Shown here piece after piece: positions 34,431 to 47,152 of a DNA stretch of 64,000 bases. This stretch comes from Camarhynchus parvulus (Eukaryota; Chordata; Aves; Passeriformes; Thraupidae). Each line of letters begins with the position of its first letter. Positions within the stretch are counted from its first letter, which is position 1. A model generated the notes under the pieces. It saw nothing but the letters and a program-made list of their open reading frames with translations. It made no database searches and had not been told where the DNA came from. The stretch spans positions 73,343,465 through 73,407,464 of the forward strand of contig NC_044572.1 of the NCBI RefSeq assembly GCF_901933205.1, given 5' to 3'. Made by a program: the position numbers and the translations under genes.

Positions 34431-35220
34431 GTACTCACATATTCATAAAAGGCAGCAATGGGGCCTGGCCAGTGCTGCAGGGTGGGATGGGGTGTCTGAG
34501 GTGGCTTCTGCCAAAGCCTGTCCTGGCTCCCGCTCAGCTGGCTCCAGAAGTTTCCACCTGACATAATCTTCCTCAGTCGTGGGTCCACAGTATTCCTTTT
34601 AGGCATAATCTTAACAATCTGCTTCCTCCTTTTTGTGTTTGTTTTCTTTCTCATTAATTCCCAGCTGAAGTTTGGCCATGTTCGCCCACAAGCTATGATT
34701 AGACTTTTCCCTGGCCATTGTAACTATTGGTACAGAAGGAGATACTGTTTGACATGCAGCAATAACCCACGTTGGTTTTATCTGAGCAGAGGACAAACAG
34801 GCTACCCAATACTAGCATGGTCCTGAGAAAGCCAGTTGTACCACAGCAAAACCTAGCCAGGTTAAGGCAAGCCTGGGCACGTACCAAGACTCTGCACCAG
34901 GGACAAGTTTCTGACACATGAAAATGATACTGGCTCTGTTTTCTTGATCCCATACCTTATACAATCCATTCCTTGTATGAAACCTTAAAAATAACACTGC
35001 TGATGTGTCCTAGTAGCAGTGCTGTTACATGTCAGCTGGTGCACTGCAGAGCCTGGAGCCAGGTTAAGCATCAATATCAGAGTGTTGAGGCATGCTCCAA
35101 AGGCTGTGTCAAATACTTCCTGCATGAAAGAAAGAGTAGACCTAAAGTAGTAGAGTAGTCCTAAAGAAGACCAAGATGAATACTGGTGGAAGGTGCAGGA
35201 AATTCTCTCCAGCTTTTTCA
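34431..35220. other. Moderately GC-rich block, unclassified, possibly retroelement-derived
   Basis: Several overlapping 60-85-codon frames occur on both strands. Those on the minus strand (34415-34654, 34611-34796) are polar and basic, but I recognise no domain. The composition contrast with the AT-rich flanks and the clustering of frames would fit an old retroelement or retrocopy. I could not identify ends or family. Confidence 0.25.
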
Positions 35221-36740
35221 AGAAAGTTGCAATAAAAGAAGAAAAGGACTGAGTCTCTTAATGTCCAGTAGGCAGCCAAAGCATTCCAGTCCTATTCTAG
35301 CTCTTTATTTTCCCTTTCTAGTACCTCATGTTTCTTCTCTTCCATGCGCAGTATTCTATTTTTAATGCAGTACTTCCATGGTTTGGCAAGTGATCTGAGA
35401 AAAGCAGGAATAGCATATTAAAAATGATATTACATATTGCCAGGGCAGAATCCTCTAGCAGCAGTGACAGTGTGTCTTGCTATGGCAGCTTTTTAACAGC
35501 ACTAGTAGAAAGGGATTGTCAGCAAGGATGATCTCAGGATTTGCAGATTTTCTGAATAGCAGTTACCATAATTATAAGTTTAACTACAGATCTTTCAGCA
35601 TTGCTAGCATCGCTGTGTTAGCATGTTATTATTCTGACTAATCTTTCTTTTCAATTGCAATAGATCTCAGGGGCCCAGCTGTGAGAGGCCACTATGCAAA
35701 GCATGAATAGACTTGCAAAATGAAATGTCTTGTGTACTGAGGTATTTAAAACTTGAGGCATGGCAGTAGAAGTTCCTTTTTAGGAAACATTTATTTTCCA
35801 ATACACTCTAATCAGGAAAAAAATTGTTAAAATTTACAGAAAAAGCAAGTATTTTTAAAATAATTAGAAATTTGTAACATCATAAGGTAAGAATAATATT
35901 TTAGAAGAATAGTTTATTTGTACATACTTGCCTATTAAAATACACACATACTTACCTGCCCTTCTACAAATATTTATTGGAGTAATTTTTCTCCTTGTTT
36001 TCTCTTGTCAATAATGCTCTAAGAGTCTATTTCCAAATCTTAATGCACCTATTATTTCCTCTGTAATGCATGAATAAAGCAGATTTTCCAAACTCTAAAT
36101 GAAATTACTACAATGTGTTGGATAGTGCCAAATGCATATAGCAAATTAGATAATCCATCCTCTTGAGCCTGAAATACTTTGTTCCCTTTGAAAATATGAC
36201 TTAGAAACACAGGAAAGGCTGCACAGTTTGGTGTAAACTGAAAAATGTAAAATGTAACAATTTGTAAACTGTGAAATGAAAATATCTATGTTATGTGCAA
36301 TTAGTAATATGGAAGTTTCTAGTGTCTTAAACCAAGCCTCTTTTGAAAAGTATTTTTCCCCAATTTTTGGCTCACTTTGCCCCCACTTTCAGTAGTTTTA
36401 TGCTCCAGGGATCTATAAAAGAGATACTCCTGCTTACATATGAAGAGAAAAAGATTTTTATGAATATCAAACAAGCATAATTTATGCAGAAAGTCTATTT
36501 AAAACTCTGTTTAGCACTTTAACTTGCATTAGTAATATGAGAACACCATTAAAATGAATTTTCCAAAAATGTGTTGGACCCCAATTCTCTCAACTCATTC
36601 CCATAGTTACTTAGTTTTCATTGCCCAAGGACTGCTAATATATTAGTATTAACAATATATTCTTTATTACCTTGCATAGAGATACTTACATGTTCTCATG
36701 TGTGAATATATTTGCATTTATTTATACACACATGTATTTG
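35221..36740. other. AT-rich DNA, nothing recognised
   Basis: A short local repetition of AATGTAA/TGTAAA words lies at about 36230-36275 and a 12-bp palindrome CTAATATATTAG at about 36635. No gene or element is identified. Confidence 0.5.
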
Positions 36741-37620
36741 CAAACTCATTTAATGAAATCCAGGTCCCCGCAAAATAAATTTAAAAAATCCTAATGACTT
36801 CAGCAAGAATGTTATTCTTTGGTTCATGTATTTTATCATCACTCCTTTTAGCCTCAGAACAGCAGAACAGCCTATTACAGGTGTATAGATAACCTTTATG
36901 GGCTTTGCATTTTCTTGCTGACCACCATGCTCAAGTTTGCCAACAAAACCAATGGCCACAACTAATAAATGAGGGGGGTAACCACAATAACCTTCCAACA
37001 ACATTTAACAGGTTCCAGGTGCGTTGTTGCCTTTCAGGGATATCATTATTAAATGGATGGGAATGATGTCCACAAGTGCACACCCACTCATGCACAGTCA
37101 CTGGGCAGCCTCTCACTCAGCATTAGCCAGAAAATCAATTTGCTTTGCCCAAAGGATCCTGGAATTGTTCAAGGATATCCAGCGGAAAAATAGCCACTCA
37201 CCTGGGAGTGAGGGGAGAGCACTTATTACTGGGAAGTCTCCTTGGATGCTATCCCAGTTCCCGGGGGAGGTTTCCCATCACTAACACACTGCTTCAAAAA
37301 ACACCACACATGGTTTCTGTCAGGGCCCCATTTTTAACCTGGTGGGTTGGGGCTCATGATCACACATGATCATGGTCCAGAAATGTCTGTCATTGACTGG
37401 GAATGCTTTCTGTTCTCCAAGGGTTCCTGCCTTTCTCATTCCCACAGCTGGGGGTGAGGTGTGGCGGGATCATGGTTGTACCTGTCACAGCTGTACTGTA
37501 GTGCTGTAGAAAGGGCACAGAAAATTGGTGCTGGCCACTTATCATCCAGGGAAGTGAGTACTCCTGCCATAATACATTATCTGCTATGTATTCTTCGTTG
37601 GGTTTATTCACAGAAAGAAA
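36741..37620. other. GC-richer block with a GATC hairpin, unclassified
   Basis: Clustered frames on both strands (up to 86 codons) give no recognised protein. CATGATCA (37355-37362) and TGATCATG (37367-37374) form an 8-bp perfect inverted repeat with the loop CACA. An old mobile element is possible. Confidence 0.3.
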
Positions 37621-40600
37621 ATTTAAATTTTTGTCACTTCTTTACATTTTTCATGTTTTCTAGATGCATATGAAAGAAGCTTTTTTACCTTTTTAGGCCA
37701 CACAAACCATTGCTAACAAGATTCTAGAATGATTTAGGAAGTTACACTAACAGATTATGTTATAGAACTGCTCCATATTTAAAAGAATTCAGGGCTGTCA
37801 GTACATTTTATTACCATAAGATATCTTATCCTATCCCATCTTATGCCTTATCAGCAGGTTGGTCTTGCCAATTATCCTATTACCCATAATTTCAGATGCA
37901 TTACTGAGTAATTTTACTTCCTATCATTTAAATCTCTTACCTAAAATGATTAAAATGGAAAGGAATCAAAATACATGAAGCAGTAATGGTCATTTCAGAC
38001 TAGTATGTGGAAACCTTGGCATATTTTAAGGATGGACTTAAAAAACTTCTCATACAAATTTGGTTATACAGAGTGATTCCCATAATGCATGATTCATAAC
38101 TCACAGGAAGCGCACAGAGCACATGCTGCCCTGAGTTATGCCCTCTATTACCTCTTGCCTGTTTACTGGTGCAAGTTGGAACACAGCTTATCTTTGTGAC
38201 TATTCTAGTCCTGAATCTGTATCTTCAGCTTCCCAAGCTTAGAAGGTTTCTGTACTTATTTTATAAGGAAATCAGAACATTATTATTAATAAATTAATCA
38301 CATTCTAATTGTGATTATAATTGTGCATCACATAGTCAGCTCATTTTAATTGGTCATTACTTTTATTTGTAATCAAAGCAGTTTCTCTGAGACACATTCT
38401 TCAGGTTGTGTGCAAAATAAGAAAAAGGAACTTTTCTCTTTTTTTTTTTTTTTTTTAGTTCCCTACTTGTGCCGAGCATTTTTTTTCTTGGCTAAGCAAT
38501 TTTTTTTTCAGAATAGTCACTGTATTACTCATTGACTTATTTATTTTGAAACATACAAACAATGGAATAAACAGAGAGCAAAGAGGGATGTTTTCTGTTA
38601 AGTAATGAATTATTCAAGCAGTTAAAGACAGGAACAATGACTTCATTGAAGCTGCAGTTCTCTAAGGCAATACTATGAAAAAAAACTGCACTGAAACAGA
38701 GCCATCCTTTAAGTTAAGAATCAGAGCAGGTGCAGACTCTGTTGTCTGAAGGCTGTCACTGCCAGCTGAATGGACTGTGTCTCAGCTTTGACTGGCATGA
38801 GTAGGCAAAACTATTCATTGGCATCCTAGAAAAGGGCAATGGTGAAATGAGTTAATCCTCATATCACAAAGCCAGAGAGTTGGATTTGGTTCTGCTGCTA
38901 CAACCATGGGCAAAGGAATGACAAAGCTGAAATGTGGAATCATTTCTAAAACACTCACGTGAAACACTGTCCACAGTGAAAAATATGCAAAAAGAGAATC
39001 CACACAGTCTTTAAGATACTATTCATTGCATTTATTTGAAGCTAGATCCAGGATGATGCTGATATTAGAGGCATAACTGATACATGTCGATACTTTTTCT
39101 TTCCTACTAGTTATTTAAAGAAGGAGAAACATGCACCTATCAATCCTTTTAATACTTTTTGTAAAATACTAAGAAAGGTACCCCATAACAGCCAACAGCT
39201 GATTCTCTGACAGACAAATAATTTCTCTCATGTTGACAATTGCTCTAAACTCTCTTGTGTTCTGAGTGTTTTAATAGCTGAGCTGTTGCCTCAAATAGCT
39301 TGCCCAGATTTCAGAAAGATACCTTTGGCTCTTAACTTCAGCTGAGGGTGTGAACAGAGACTCCTCCTTCAACAGAGATGCACTCAAAATTCTGAGTATC
39401 GTATCGCAAGATCAGCAGTATTTAAGCTACCTTTTATAGACATGCCATTAGTTATTGTAGTCTAGTCCAGTTGTGAATCCTGGTCTGGACTGATTTAGTG
39501 AGAGTGTTTACATTACCTACCTGGGGAATTTAAGTTAGTGTAGATCAGATGAATAATGCAGAGAGCTAACACTTTCACATAGAGTGAATCAATGATAAGA
39601 AGTTCCAGAGTTATCTTGTCTTCTTTGCCATGTTTCAAAGAAGCCTGTCTCTTGCAGTTGACAATGACAAAAAATGTACAAGAAGTCTAAATTAGGGACA
39701 TAATTCGGTGATAAGTGCTTTAGCATTTTCCATTCAATTCTTTTTTCAAAAGAAAATTAAGTATTTGGTTTAGATTCTGTTTTTTTTCAGGAGCACAGAA
39801 GTTAAGCACTGGTGATGAATATCACAACTGACCTATCTGTATGGAGTTTGATGCTAAACATTGAGTCTCATCTTGTTACTACTTTTGACTCCCAATTCTT
39901 TAGCAATAAGAAAATTAAGCTGCAGTATCCTTCTCAAGATATCCCAACCTCACCCAGACATACAGGTCTTTATCTATTTTTAGAACATAGGTACACATTC
40001 TTAATACTTATACCCTGGAGTTATCCCAGATTTTTGCTTCAGTACATAAACTTCAGTTTGTACAGGATTCAATGGCTAGGGTACCCTGTAAATGCAACTT
40101 GTATAGACGCTGAATTGGTACTAAACTGGAATACTGCTTCCTGCCAACTGCTGAACTGATTTAAAGATACTTGTCGCATACAGGCTTATAAAATTGAAAT
40201 GGTTGTGCCCTACACATTGAACTATTGATTTTAATACCCACTATATTTGCTTATGGTGTCATAGCTAAGGCTTTTTAGTGTTCTCATAGTATGACTACAG
40301 TCATCTGCAAATACTGGCAAAATATCTTCTCGGAACCTAAAGCTTTTCTTTCCAAAATGCAGAAAAGTTGAAATTCTTTGGAGATTTAATTACTATTAGT
40401 AGCTGCATTAAATATACTTTTGTGTTACTCTTGTGGTTTAAAGCAGTCCTAGACCTGTTAGAGAACTCTCCAGTGAGACAGGGCTGCATAGAATTTTGCC
40501 ACACAGTTGTATGAAGATTACACTCTCCCCTGCACTATGATGGTCCCAGCATTTCCTGAGAGTCCCACAGAGCAATAAACACCTAGAATAAACATATATC

Positions 40601-40772
40601 CAGCAAGTTCCATGTCCTTCCAACAATTGCTGAAGTGTCTAAGCAGTGCACCTGAAATCTTACAGAATAAGACTTCGCTTGGTGATTATCCTGTCATCTC
40701 TGTGCTACAAAATTTCTAACATCATTCTCTAGCTCAAGGTAGGATGCAGAGCTCTGTGTTTGGGTGACCTCA
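37621..40772. other. AT-rich DNA, no gene recognised
   Basis: T-rich runs lie at 38440-38458 and 38479-38510. The 115-codon frame at 39812-40159 is rich in aromatic and hydrophobic residues, as expected from random AT-rich translation, and has no known domain. Confidence 0.45.
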
Positions 40773-41058
40773 TGTACTGCATCTGGCACAGATGGAGTCA
40801 GTTTTTTTCCCAGCAGCCAGTATGGTGCTGCACTTTGCATTTGTGACTAAACCAGCGTTGATAATACGTTTTAGCTCTTGCTGAACAGCACTTCCCCAGT
40901 GTGAAGTCCTTTCTGCTTTCCAAATCTCTCCCCAGTGAATATTTTTGGGGTGTGTGGGAAGCTGGGGGAACACAACCAGGAAAGCTGATTTGAGATCACC
41001 AAGGGATATCCTATGCTATATAACATCATGCTCAGCAATAAAGAGCTGCAGAGGATTT

Positions 41059-41087
41059 GGGGGTTTTTCTTTGATGGGGGGTGGGGG
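41059..41087 (+). other. G-run cluster with G-quadruplex potential in LTR
   Basis: Runs of G5 (41059-41063), G6 (41076-41081) and G5 (41083-41087) lie close together in the U3/R part of the ERVL LTR. Together with nearby G-pairs they could form a quadruplex on the plus strand. Confidence 0.35.
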
Positions 41088-41250
41088 AAGGTAGTCCTTG
41101 CTCAAAGACTGGCTGGAAGTGTTAAGTGCTTTGCTTTTGTTTTTGTGGGGTGTTTTGGGGCATGATTTTTTTTTTGGTTGTTTGGGGTTTTGCTGTTGTT
41201 GCTGTTTGTTTGGGGTTTTTTGTTTTGTTTTGTTTGTCTTTCCTTTGCTT

Positions 41251-41256
41251 AGTAAA
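41251..41256 (+). terminator. Variant poly(A) signal AGTAAA in ERVL LTR
   Basis: Occupies the expected R position just before TCTCAGGCTACGAG. The LTR at 19580-20031 carries the same variant at the matching place. Confidence 0.4.
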
Positions 41257-41382
41257 GTATTTGTATCTCAGGCTACGAGTTGTCTTGTTTTGGTCTGCCT
41301 ATTCTCTCCTCCAACCCACTGGAGTATGGGGGAGAGTGAGTGAGCAACTGTGTGGTGCTTAGCTGTAGGTTAACTCACAGCA

Positions 41383-44300
41383 ACTCTACATAATTAGCGG
41401 GTTATAAGACCAGCTGGAGATTCAGAAATCAATACAGCTCTCTAAAGGCAGTAAAGGAGGACTGTACTAGAAAAAAAGTATATGGGGAATGTTTCTAACA
41501 TTTTTCTGTAGCTTCTTTATGGGAAGTAGAAGGTGTTCCATTGGTTAGGACACTTAAAACCAGACTGCCTTAAAAAAAAAAAAAATGTGATTGCAGTGAA
41601 ATCTTTGTCAGTTTGACAATATGATTTTATATTTCAGTTTCTGTGACAGTTCTGATTCTGGAGTTGTACTGAATCATTGACAGCCGTGGCAACATGATGG
41701 GAAAGGAGACAGCAGTACCATGCTATTGGAGCTGTGAAGCAGAGAAACTGTTGCTGCTTGAGTTGATTATAGCTGGTAAAAAAAAAAAAAACCTTGTCAC
41801 AATAAAAATACGCTGACAACAAGAAACAAACCATCTTTCTAGTCCCCTTGGGCCAATCAGTTACACTGCTTGTGACTATAACACGTTGACCATCTTGCAA
41901 GGAACAGTGCTGTCAAATAGAGTGTTTTGGACACAGCAGGTTTGTTATCTTTGTTCTCCTTTTTAACTGCCTCTGAAATTCCATTTGTATGCTACATCTT
42001 TTTTTCTGTTTTAAACTGTGTCTGTCTTCATGATGATTGAGGTCTTCCCTTTACATTATATTGGATTATGTTTGCAATATATTTCAGAATCCTTCAAAAT
42101 GAGAAATGTTACAGTAGAACTATTGTTTATCCCAGTTTTAATGGCTTTACTATTATTAAAAAAAAGTGAAACCACACCATAATCTGGATATTTTATTGGC
42201 AAAAAAAAAGTAAGTTAAAAAAAATCAAGCACCTGTTTCATAATGATATTGCTCATATTTGAATTTTCTGCCATGCCATTTAATGAATTTCACTGGTTAC
42301 AATTCAGTTACTTTTAATTAATTTTTAATGCTTTAATTTTATTTTTTTCAATAAACTTCCTCTGCAATGTGTTATTTTCCAAGATTCTTATATTAGATGT
42401 GCATTGTTTCAAACCTCATTGTTTTCCTGGAAGCACCAGTAGCTACTCTGTAGAATCTAAGGAAAAAAAACCCAAACAACTAAACAAACAAAAACATCAA
42501 AATCCAAAGAAACAAACAAGAAAAAACCCGAACCTGCTCTAAGAAAACTCAACATCTCAGCATATGCATATGGGACAATTGTCTGTCTTTCTCACTCTCA
42601 CACTTTATCACAAATTCTGCTGCAGTTAGAATACCAAATGTATTCTTGAATAAGAACATTTTCCACATCCCACTGGAATATGTGTGGTTATTGTTCTAAG
42701 ACATTTTCCCTCTCATTGATAGACAATAGTGTGCTTCTTTTAGATCTATCTGTTCTCTGACTTTTTTTTTTGGTGTCTTCAGTATTAGCTGCTGAATCCA
42801 TCAAATATATTCTTCTACCTGACCAATGTCTCTTTTTTCCTGCTTCATATCCAATAAAATAAGGTTACCTGCAAAGATTAATTTAAAATATGTGAATACA
42901 TCTACCAAATCTGTGTTCCTCCAACATATAGGAAATGAAGGACGCTGTAACAGGGCAGCAAACTCCTGTAACAGGGCAGCAACACAGCTCATGCTCCAGA
43001 ATAATATTCAACAGAACACTAAAGTTAGCTAAAATTATGTCAAGACTATAATTTTCAAACATATAATAGTTAAATCTAATTGAGACCTCTAATCTGAGAA
43101 TATGGAGTCAATATTAAATAAAATATATGTTTTTAAAAAACAGGAAGAGAAAGTATTCTGTTAAAATTTAATTTGAAATCTGTTCAGATTTCAATGCTCG
43201 GATGTTGGTCTATGAACATGACTATGGTCTCAGGGCCATTCTGACACAGGTAACAAAATTCTTAGGAATTCTCTGGCATTAATCTTGTGTACTCCCTGTT
43301 AAGGACTTCACAGTTAAACATTCAACTCGAATTTCAGATTTCTCTTGTACTTGTTATACATGTTAATTGTGAAAATTAGAAAAATTAAGTATAAAGAGTT
43401 CAGTAAGTATAAATTTTATGCTAAAGGTAGGAGTGAAGGAAAAACCTCGACAACCAGATTAAAGGCTTGAATGATGGAGCAACTGGTTAGAAGCAGTTTC
43501 ATCTCCATTGCACATTTTGTGGCTTGAAGGAGCCGTACAGTCAGAACTGAGAAAATGGTCACAGCATATGAGAAAGACCAGGGAGTGTTCTGGGATTTTA
43601 TAGTGTGAAAGTGATGTAAGAAATGGGATTTCAAAACATTACTAAGAATGAAGTAATGAGATCTGGGAAGGCTTAGGGAAAAAAAAGCAGAAAGCAAAAA
43701 ATAACCACAAGATTGTGAAGTGAATGACAGGGCAACTAGTTAGCTGTATAAGATGATAGGAAAGTGTCAAAGATGATGATTTTGGAAGAAAGAGTCAAAA
43801 GAAAAGAAAAACTAGCAGCAGGATTTCCTGAGGATGTGTCATAGACAGAGAGAAGCAGGATACTGGGCAGACTAGATATTGAGAGTTAAGGAAATATACT
43901 AGCAACTTGCTGGCACAGAAAATTCAAAAATTTAGGATAAAGGGATAAAAAATAATTCAGTCAACACCACGAGAGAAAATGAATGGGAAGAAGATCCACA
44001 GAAAGTATAATGAAAAGAATAATCATTGATACAGGACATAAATGACATAGTAGAATGCAAAGTAGAGAAGCTGTCCAGATAAAGTGGATTGCAAAAGTTA
44101 AAGAAAGATCAAGAGTGCCTGTGGAAAACAGACTCCTAGAGCTTAAAACAAATGATCAGCAATACTTGTAGTGGCAGTGTCATTGATCAATCTGTTTCAC
44201 ACTGGAGTGGGTAGTATGGAAAATCAAAGACAGTGAAAAAAGACATCTCCAAAACATAATGTGTCCAGTAAGAAGGAATATATACAGCTAAAACATTTAC

Positions 44301-46344
44301 TAACTCGGCTGATGAAAAAAATCAATGCAGCAGGTGGTCATTTCAGGATGAGAAGTCAAGACTCATCTGACTTTACTGCCTGTATTTACTAAGTATTCAC
44401 TTGAGTATGTAGGAAAAAATAGGAAGTCTCACCAGTAGGGTTTTTTCTGCCTGTGTGTTGCAGCCACAATGGCAATATTATTGACAGATGCCCCCAAAAC
44501 ATTTTAGCAGCAGTGTATTAAGAAGTCCTTGTAAAAGTAGGCAACATGTGGATATAAAAATCAAAGGTAATTGGAATAAACCACGTATCTAGAGTGAGCT
44601 ACATTTAACCCAGCCTGCCAAAGCGAAATACAATGAGCTGCAGTGCTATGCAAGTTGAAAAGCTAGTTAAAAGTCAGCTCTGATGCTTAAAAAAAAACCT
44701 AAAGGAGAAAAAGCATGAGGGGAAAAAAAAAGAAAAACTAATAATGTTTTCAAGACAAGTTCAAAAGAGTTTAAAGTTTCAAAGAAATCAAGAAAATCAT
44801 GGAGTATCAGAACACCTCCTACCCTCAGTCAGTTAAGGAAAAGGAAAAGCAAATAAACTGGTTAGAAAACTGGCCTACATGGATTACGTATACTTAGTTT
44901 TAAGTATGTATTAAGTATAAATGAGGTTAAAATCCAGTTCACAGTAATATATTTGGTTGGGTCACCTAAAAAATAGGGGTGTCCATGGTGGATATCAGTT
45001 CTTTATCTCTGAATTGTTACACTTTTTGCACGTGATGTAGCAATATGAGTGGTGAAAACACAGGAAAAAAACTCCTTTGTCATGGAAGGTGATACATTCT
45101 GACGTGGCACAATGCTTCTGTTTATTATGTAATATGACTTTCACTTGCCTCAATAGACAACTTGTGTTTTGCATAAGGCTTTGCACACACTGTAGGCATG
45201 GACCAGGTAAATCTAACTTCTATTTAGTGTTTCTATTCTCAGTCAACTGCAGTCAAGCTCTGAAGAAAACATTATAGAGGATGATAATCTACTGAAATCT
45301 GTGTAGAAAATGGTCTAGGTATACTGTGGATCAGAATTCAGGGGCTGTTTTCTACTTTCATAATGCTTGTCCTTAAATTTTTTATCTTTTATTTTATCAT
45401 AATTCATTTTCTACATATTCAGTTTTGTTTATTTATTCTACAAATAGCTTGGGGCAGGGACTCACTTTTATTCCATGTTTGTACAGATCTTAATAAAATG
45501 GGTTCCCAATACCTGAGTTTCTGGGTGCTGCTTTGTCATCAGTAACCAGTACAAGAACTTCTGATAAGATTCTGACATTATAAAATATGAATACAAATTC
45601 TGATTCAATACAAGTCTCAAACCTTAACTCTGATTCACTGCAGATATTTTACTGCCATTTCAGCCAGTCCTCACTTATAAATAAGTATCTCAGTCAGAAA
45701 CAGATGCAAAATAAATGCCTTTATTCTTATTAGCTTTTTTTTCTTTCTATCCTGAAGGAGCATTAAGGAAAAAAATAATAATAATTCACATGTATAGATA
45801 ATGGGAGCTTTTATTATGTTCCCATGGTTATCTGTTCAATTTGCAAACTCTTAAATAAAATAATTTGTGAGGGTTTTTTCCACTCTTTCCATGATAATAT
45901 CTGTAAGGAAAAGAAATGGTCACCCCAAACCACCTTGCAAAACAGAGCTTAATATGGCTGTCGCACTAGCCTAATGCCTGATTATAAGAAACTAGGTCTT
46001 TGCTTATAAACTCACTATACATTAGATGTTTATTGCTATATAGTTCAGAAAAGCCATATATTCATGTTTATAATACAAAACAATATATGTCTGCCTTTGG
46101 AGTTTATGCTCTTCCACCATGCTGGGGAATGATAATTATTTGGGTTCATTCTTGGGAGTAGTACAATGTGGGATTGAATTGGTTTGTGTTATCGTTTTTC
46201 AGTGATCAAAACACCTGGACCTTCAATAGTCTTTCAGGTTAGTTTGGCATGGTGACACACGTCTACATACACTAACCTGAGCCTTTGGGATTTGTACCTT
46301 GCAAAAAGTATATTTGAAACAACATTAGTTTCTGGCATAAAAAT
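41383..46344. other. Non-coding AT-rich DNA with simple repeats
   Basis: It includes A13 runs at about 41573-41585 and 41779-41792, an A/C-rich tract at 42463-42530, and a direct duplication of CTGTAACAGGGCAGCA (42945-42960 and 42967-42982). 43680-44760 is purine-rich on the plus strand. I see no gene or RNA. Confidence 0.45.
42463..42530 (+). repeat. A-rich (AAAC)-like low-complexity tract
   Basis: Words AAAC, AACAA and AAAAACCC repeat without an exact period. Simple low-complexity DNA, not attached to a recognisable element. Confidence 0.7.
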
Positions 46345-46410
46345 ACCCAAAACCAACCAACCAAACAAAAAACCAACCAACCAACAACAACAACAACAAA
46401 AAAAACCCCA
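46345..46410 (+). repeat. (CCAA)n/(CAA)n microsatellite
   Basis: Two CCAACCAAC blocks separated by AAAC words, then (CAA)5 and A8CCCC. It is complementary in sequence to the TTGG array at 47540-47590, with a minus-strand LTR between them. Confidence 0.9.
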
Positions 46411-46924
46411 TCAAAATCTTGGGTTAAATACAACAAATTTATCGTCAAAATGAAGGGCAATAAAGAAGAAAGCATTTTCTGCAGTCAGTGTCAAAGCTAA
46501 AACACTGACTTTTTATTCAAGTACTGCTTTTATTCTTAAATTAACCCAATATAGAAATGAAAACAATCAGTGAAAGATAAAACCAAAAAAATAAAGCAAT
46601 TTAGCTGAGGCATTTTTTTAAATTTTGCTAAATTAAGAAAATCATGCCATACCTAAAAAACCCCAACCCCACTTCTGTTCACACACCACTGTGATAATAA
46701 CTACATACCAGCTGCTTGCTTACGATTGGCTCTGATTTTAGATAATAACAGCTCTGTAACTCACAGGCTGCACAAGTAAAAATAAAACCAACATTAAATT
46801 CCAAGGAGCCCCAGCTTTACCCGAGGTGCCCGAGGGAAGGCAGAGAGAGGTGGGCAGGACGGACACGGGGCTGCGGCACTGCTGGGCGTGACAGCAAAGT
46901 GCCAGGGACAGCTGGGTGGGAGCC
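46411..46924. other. Flank of the minus-strand LTR; GC-rich from 46800
   Basis: 46411-46790 is AT-rich with nothing recognised. 46800-46924 is GC-rich (GCCCGAGGG, GGACGGACACGGGG). It could be additional retroviral sequence downstream of the minus-strand LTR or an unrelated GC-rich insertion; I see no primer-binding site. Confidence 0.35.
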
Positions 46925-47038
46925 TGCCAGGCTCTGTTAGCGAAGCTGTTCATCCCCTCCCAGGGAGGTGCCATTGGCAAGAAAATACGCAAATGCCAGG
47001 GGTTTATGTCCAGAAAGGAGACAGAGAGGTCCTGCAAC

Positions 47039-47044
47039 TTTATT
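47039..47044 (-). terminator. Minus-strand poly(A) signal AATAAA in LTR
   Basis: AATAAA on the minus strand, about 80 bp downstream of the TATA-like box at about 47120, followed by a T/C-rich CTCTCTGTCTCC stretch. Confidence 0.55.
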
Positions 47045-47138
47045 CGAATAAGAGGCGAGAGTCCATTGGGGCACACACCCGTGGGGTTTTTTCTCTCTTG
47101 GTTTTGGAGGGCACAGCCTCTTTTTATTCCAAAGTCCC

Positions 47139-47152
47139 GGCAACGCGTTGCC
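47139..47152. repeat. 14-bp perfect palindrome GGCAACGCGTTGCC
   Basis: A perfect palindrome with two CpGs just upstream of the TATA-like box of the minus-strand LTR. It may be a dimeric transcription-factor site. The GTTGCC half-sites resemble RFX X-box halves but point in the opposite orientation. Confidence 0.5.

Larger units (their letters stand above)
40773..41382 (+). mobile_element. ERVL-type solo LTR, about 610 bp
   Basis: It follows the common avian ERVL LTR from end to end. The start is TGTACTGCATCTGGCACAGA, followed by GTATGGTGCTGCACTTTG, GCGTTGATAATACGTTTTAG, AAGCTGGGGGAACACAACC, AAGGGATATCCTATGC, ATCATGCTCAGCAATAAA, then a G/T-rich tract. R then carries AGTAAAGTATTTGTATCTCA with the variant poly(A) signal. 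The end is TATGGGGGAGAGTGAGTGAG, CAACTGTGTGGTGCTTAGCT and CACAGCA. No internal retroviral sequence is present. The flanks CCTCA and ACTCT do not match, so the duplication has decayed or the ends are one or two bases off. Frames inside the T-rich part encode only low-complexity phenylalanine/leucine-rich strings. Confidence 0.85.

Noticed and set aside
39812..40159. 115-codon plus-strand frame
   Set aside because: Aromatic/hydrophobic composition typical of random AT-rich translation, no domain, no splice or promoter context.
41098..41362. Two frames rich in Phe, Leu and Cys resembling a membrane protein
   Set aside because: Produced by the T/G-rich low-complexity part of the ERVL LTR.
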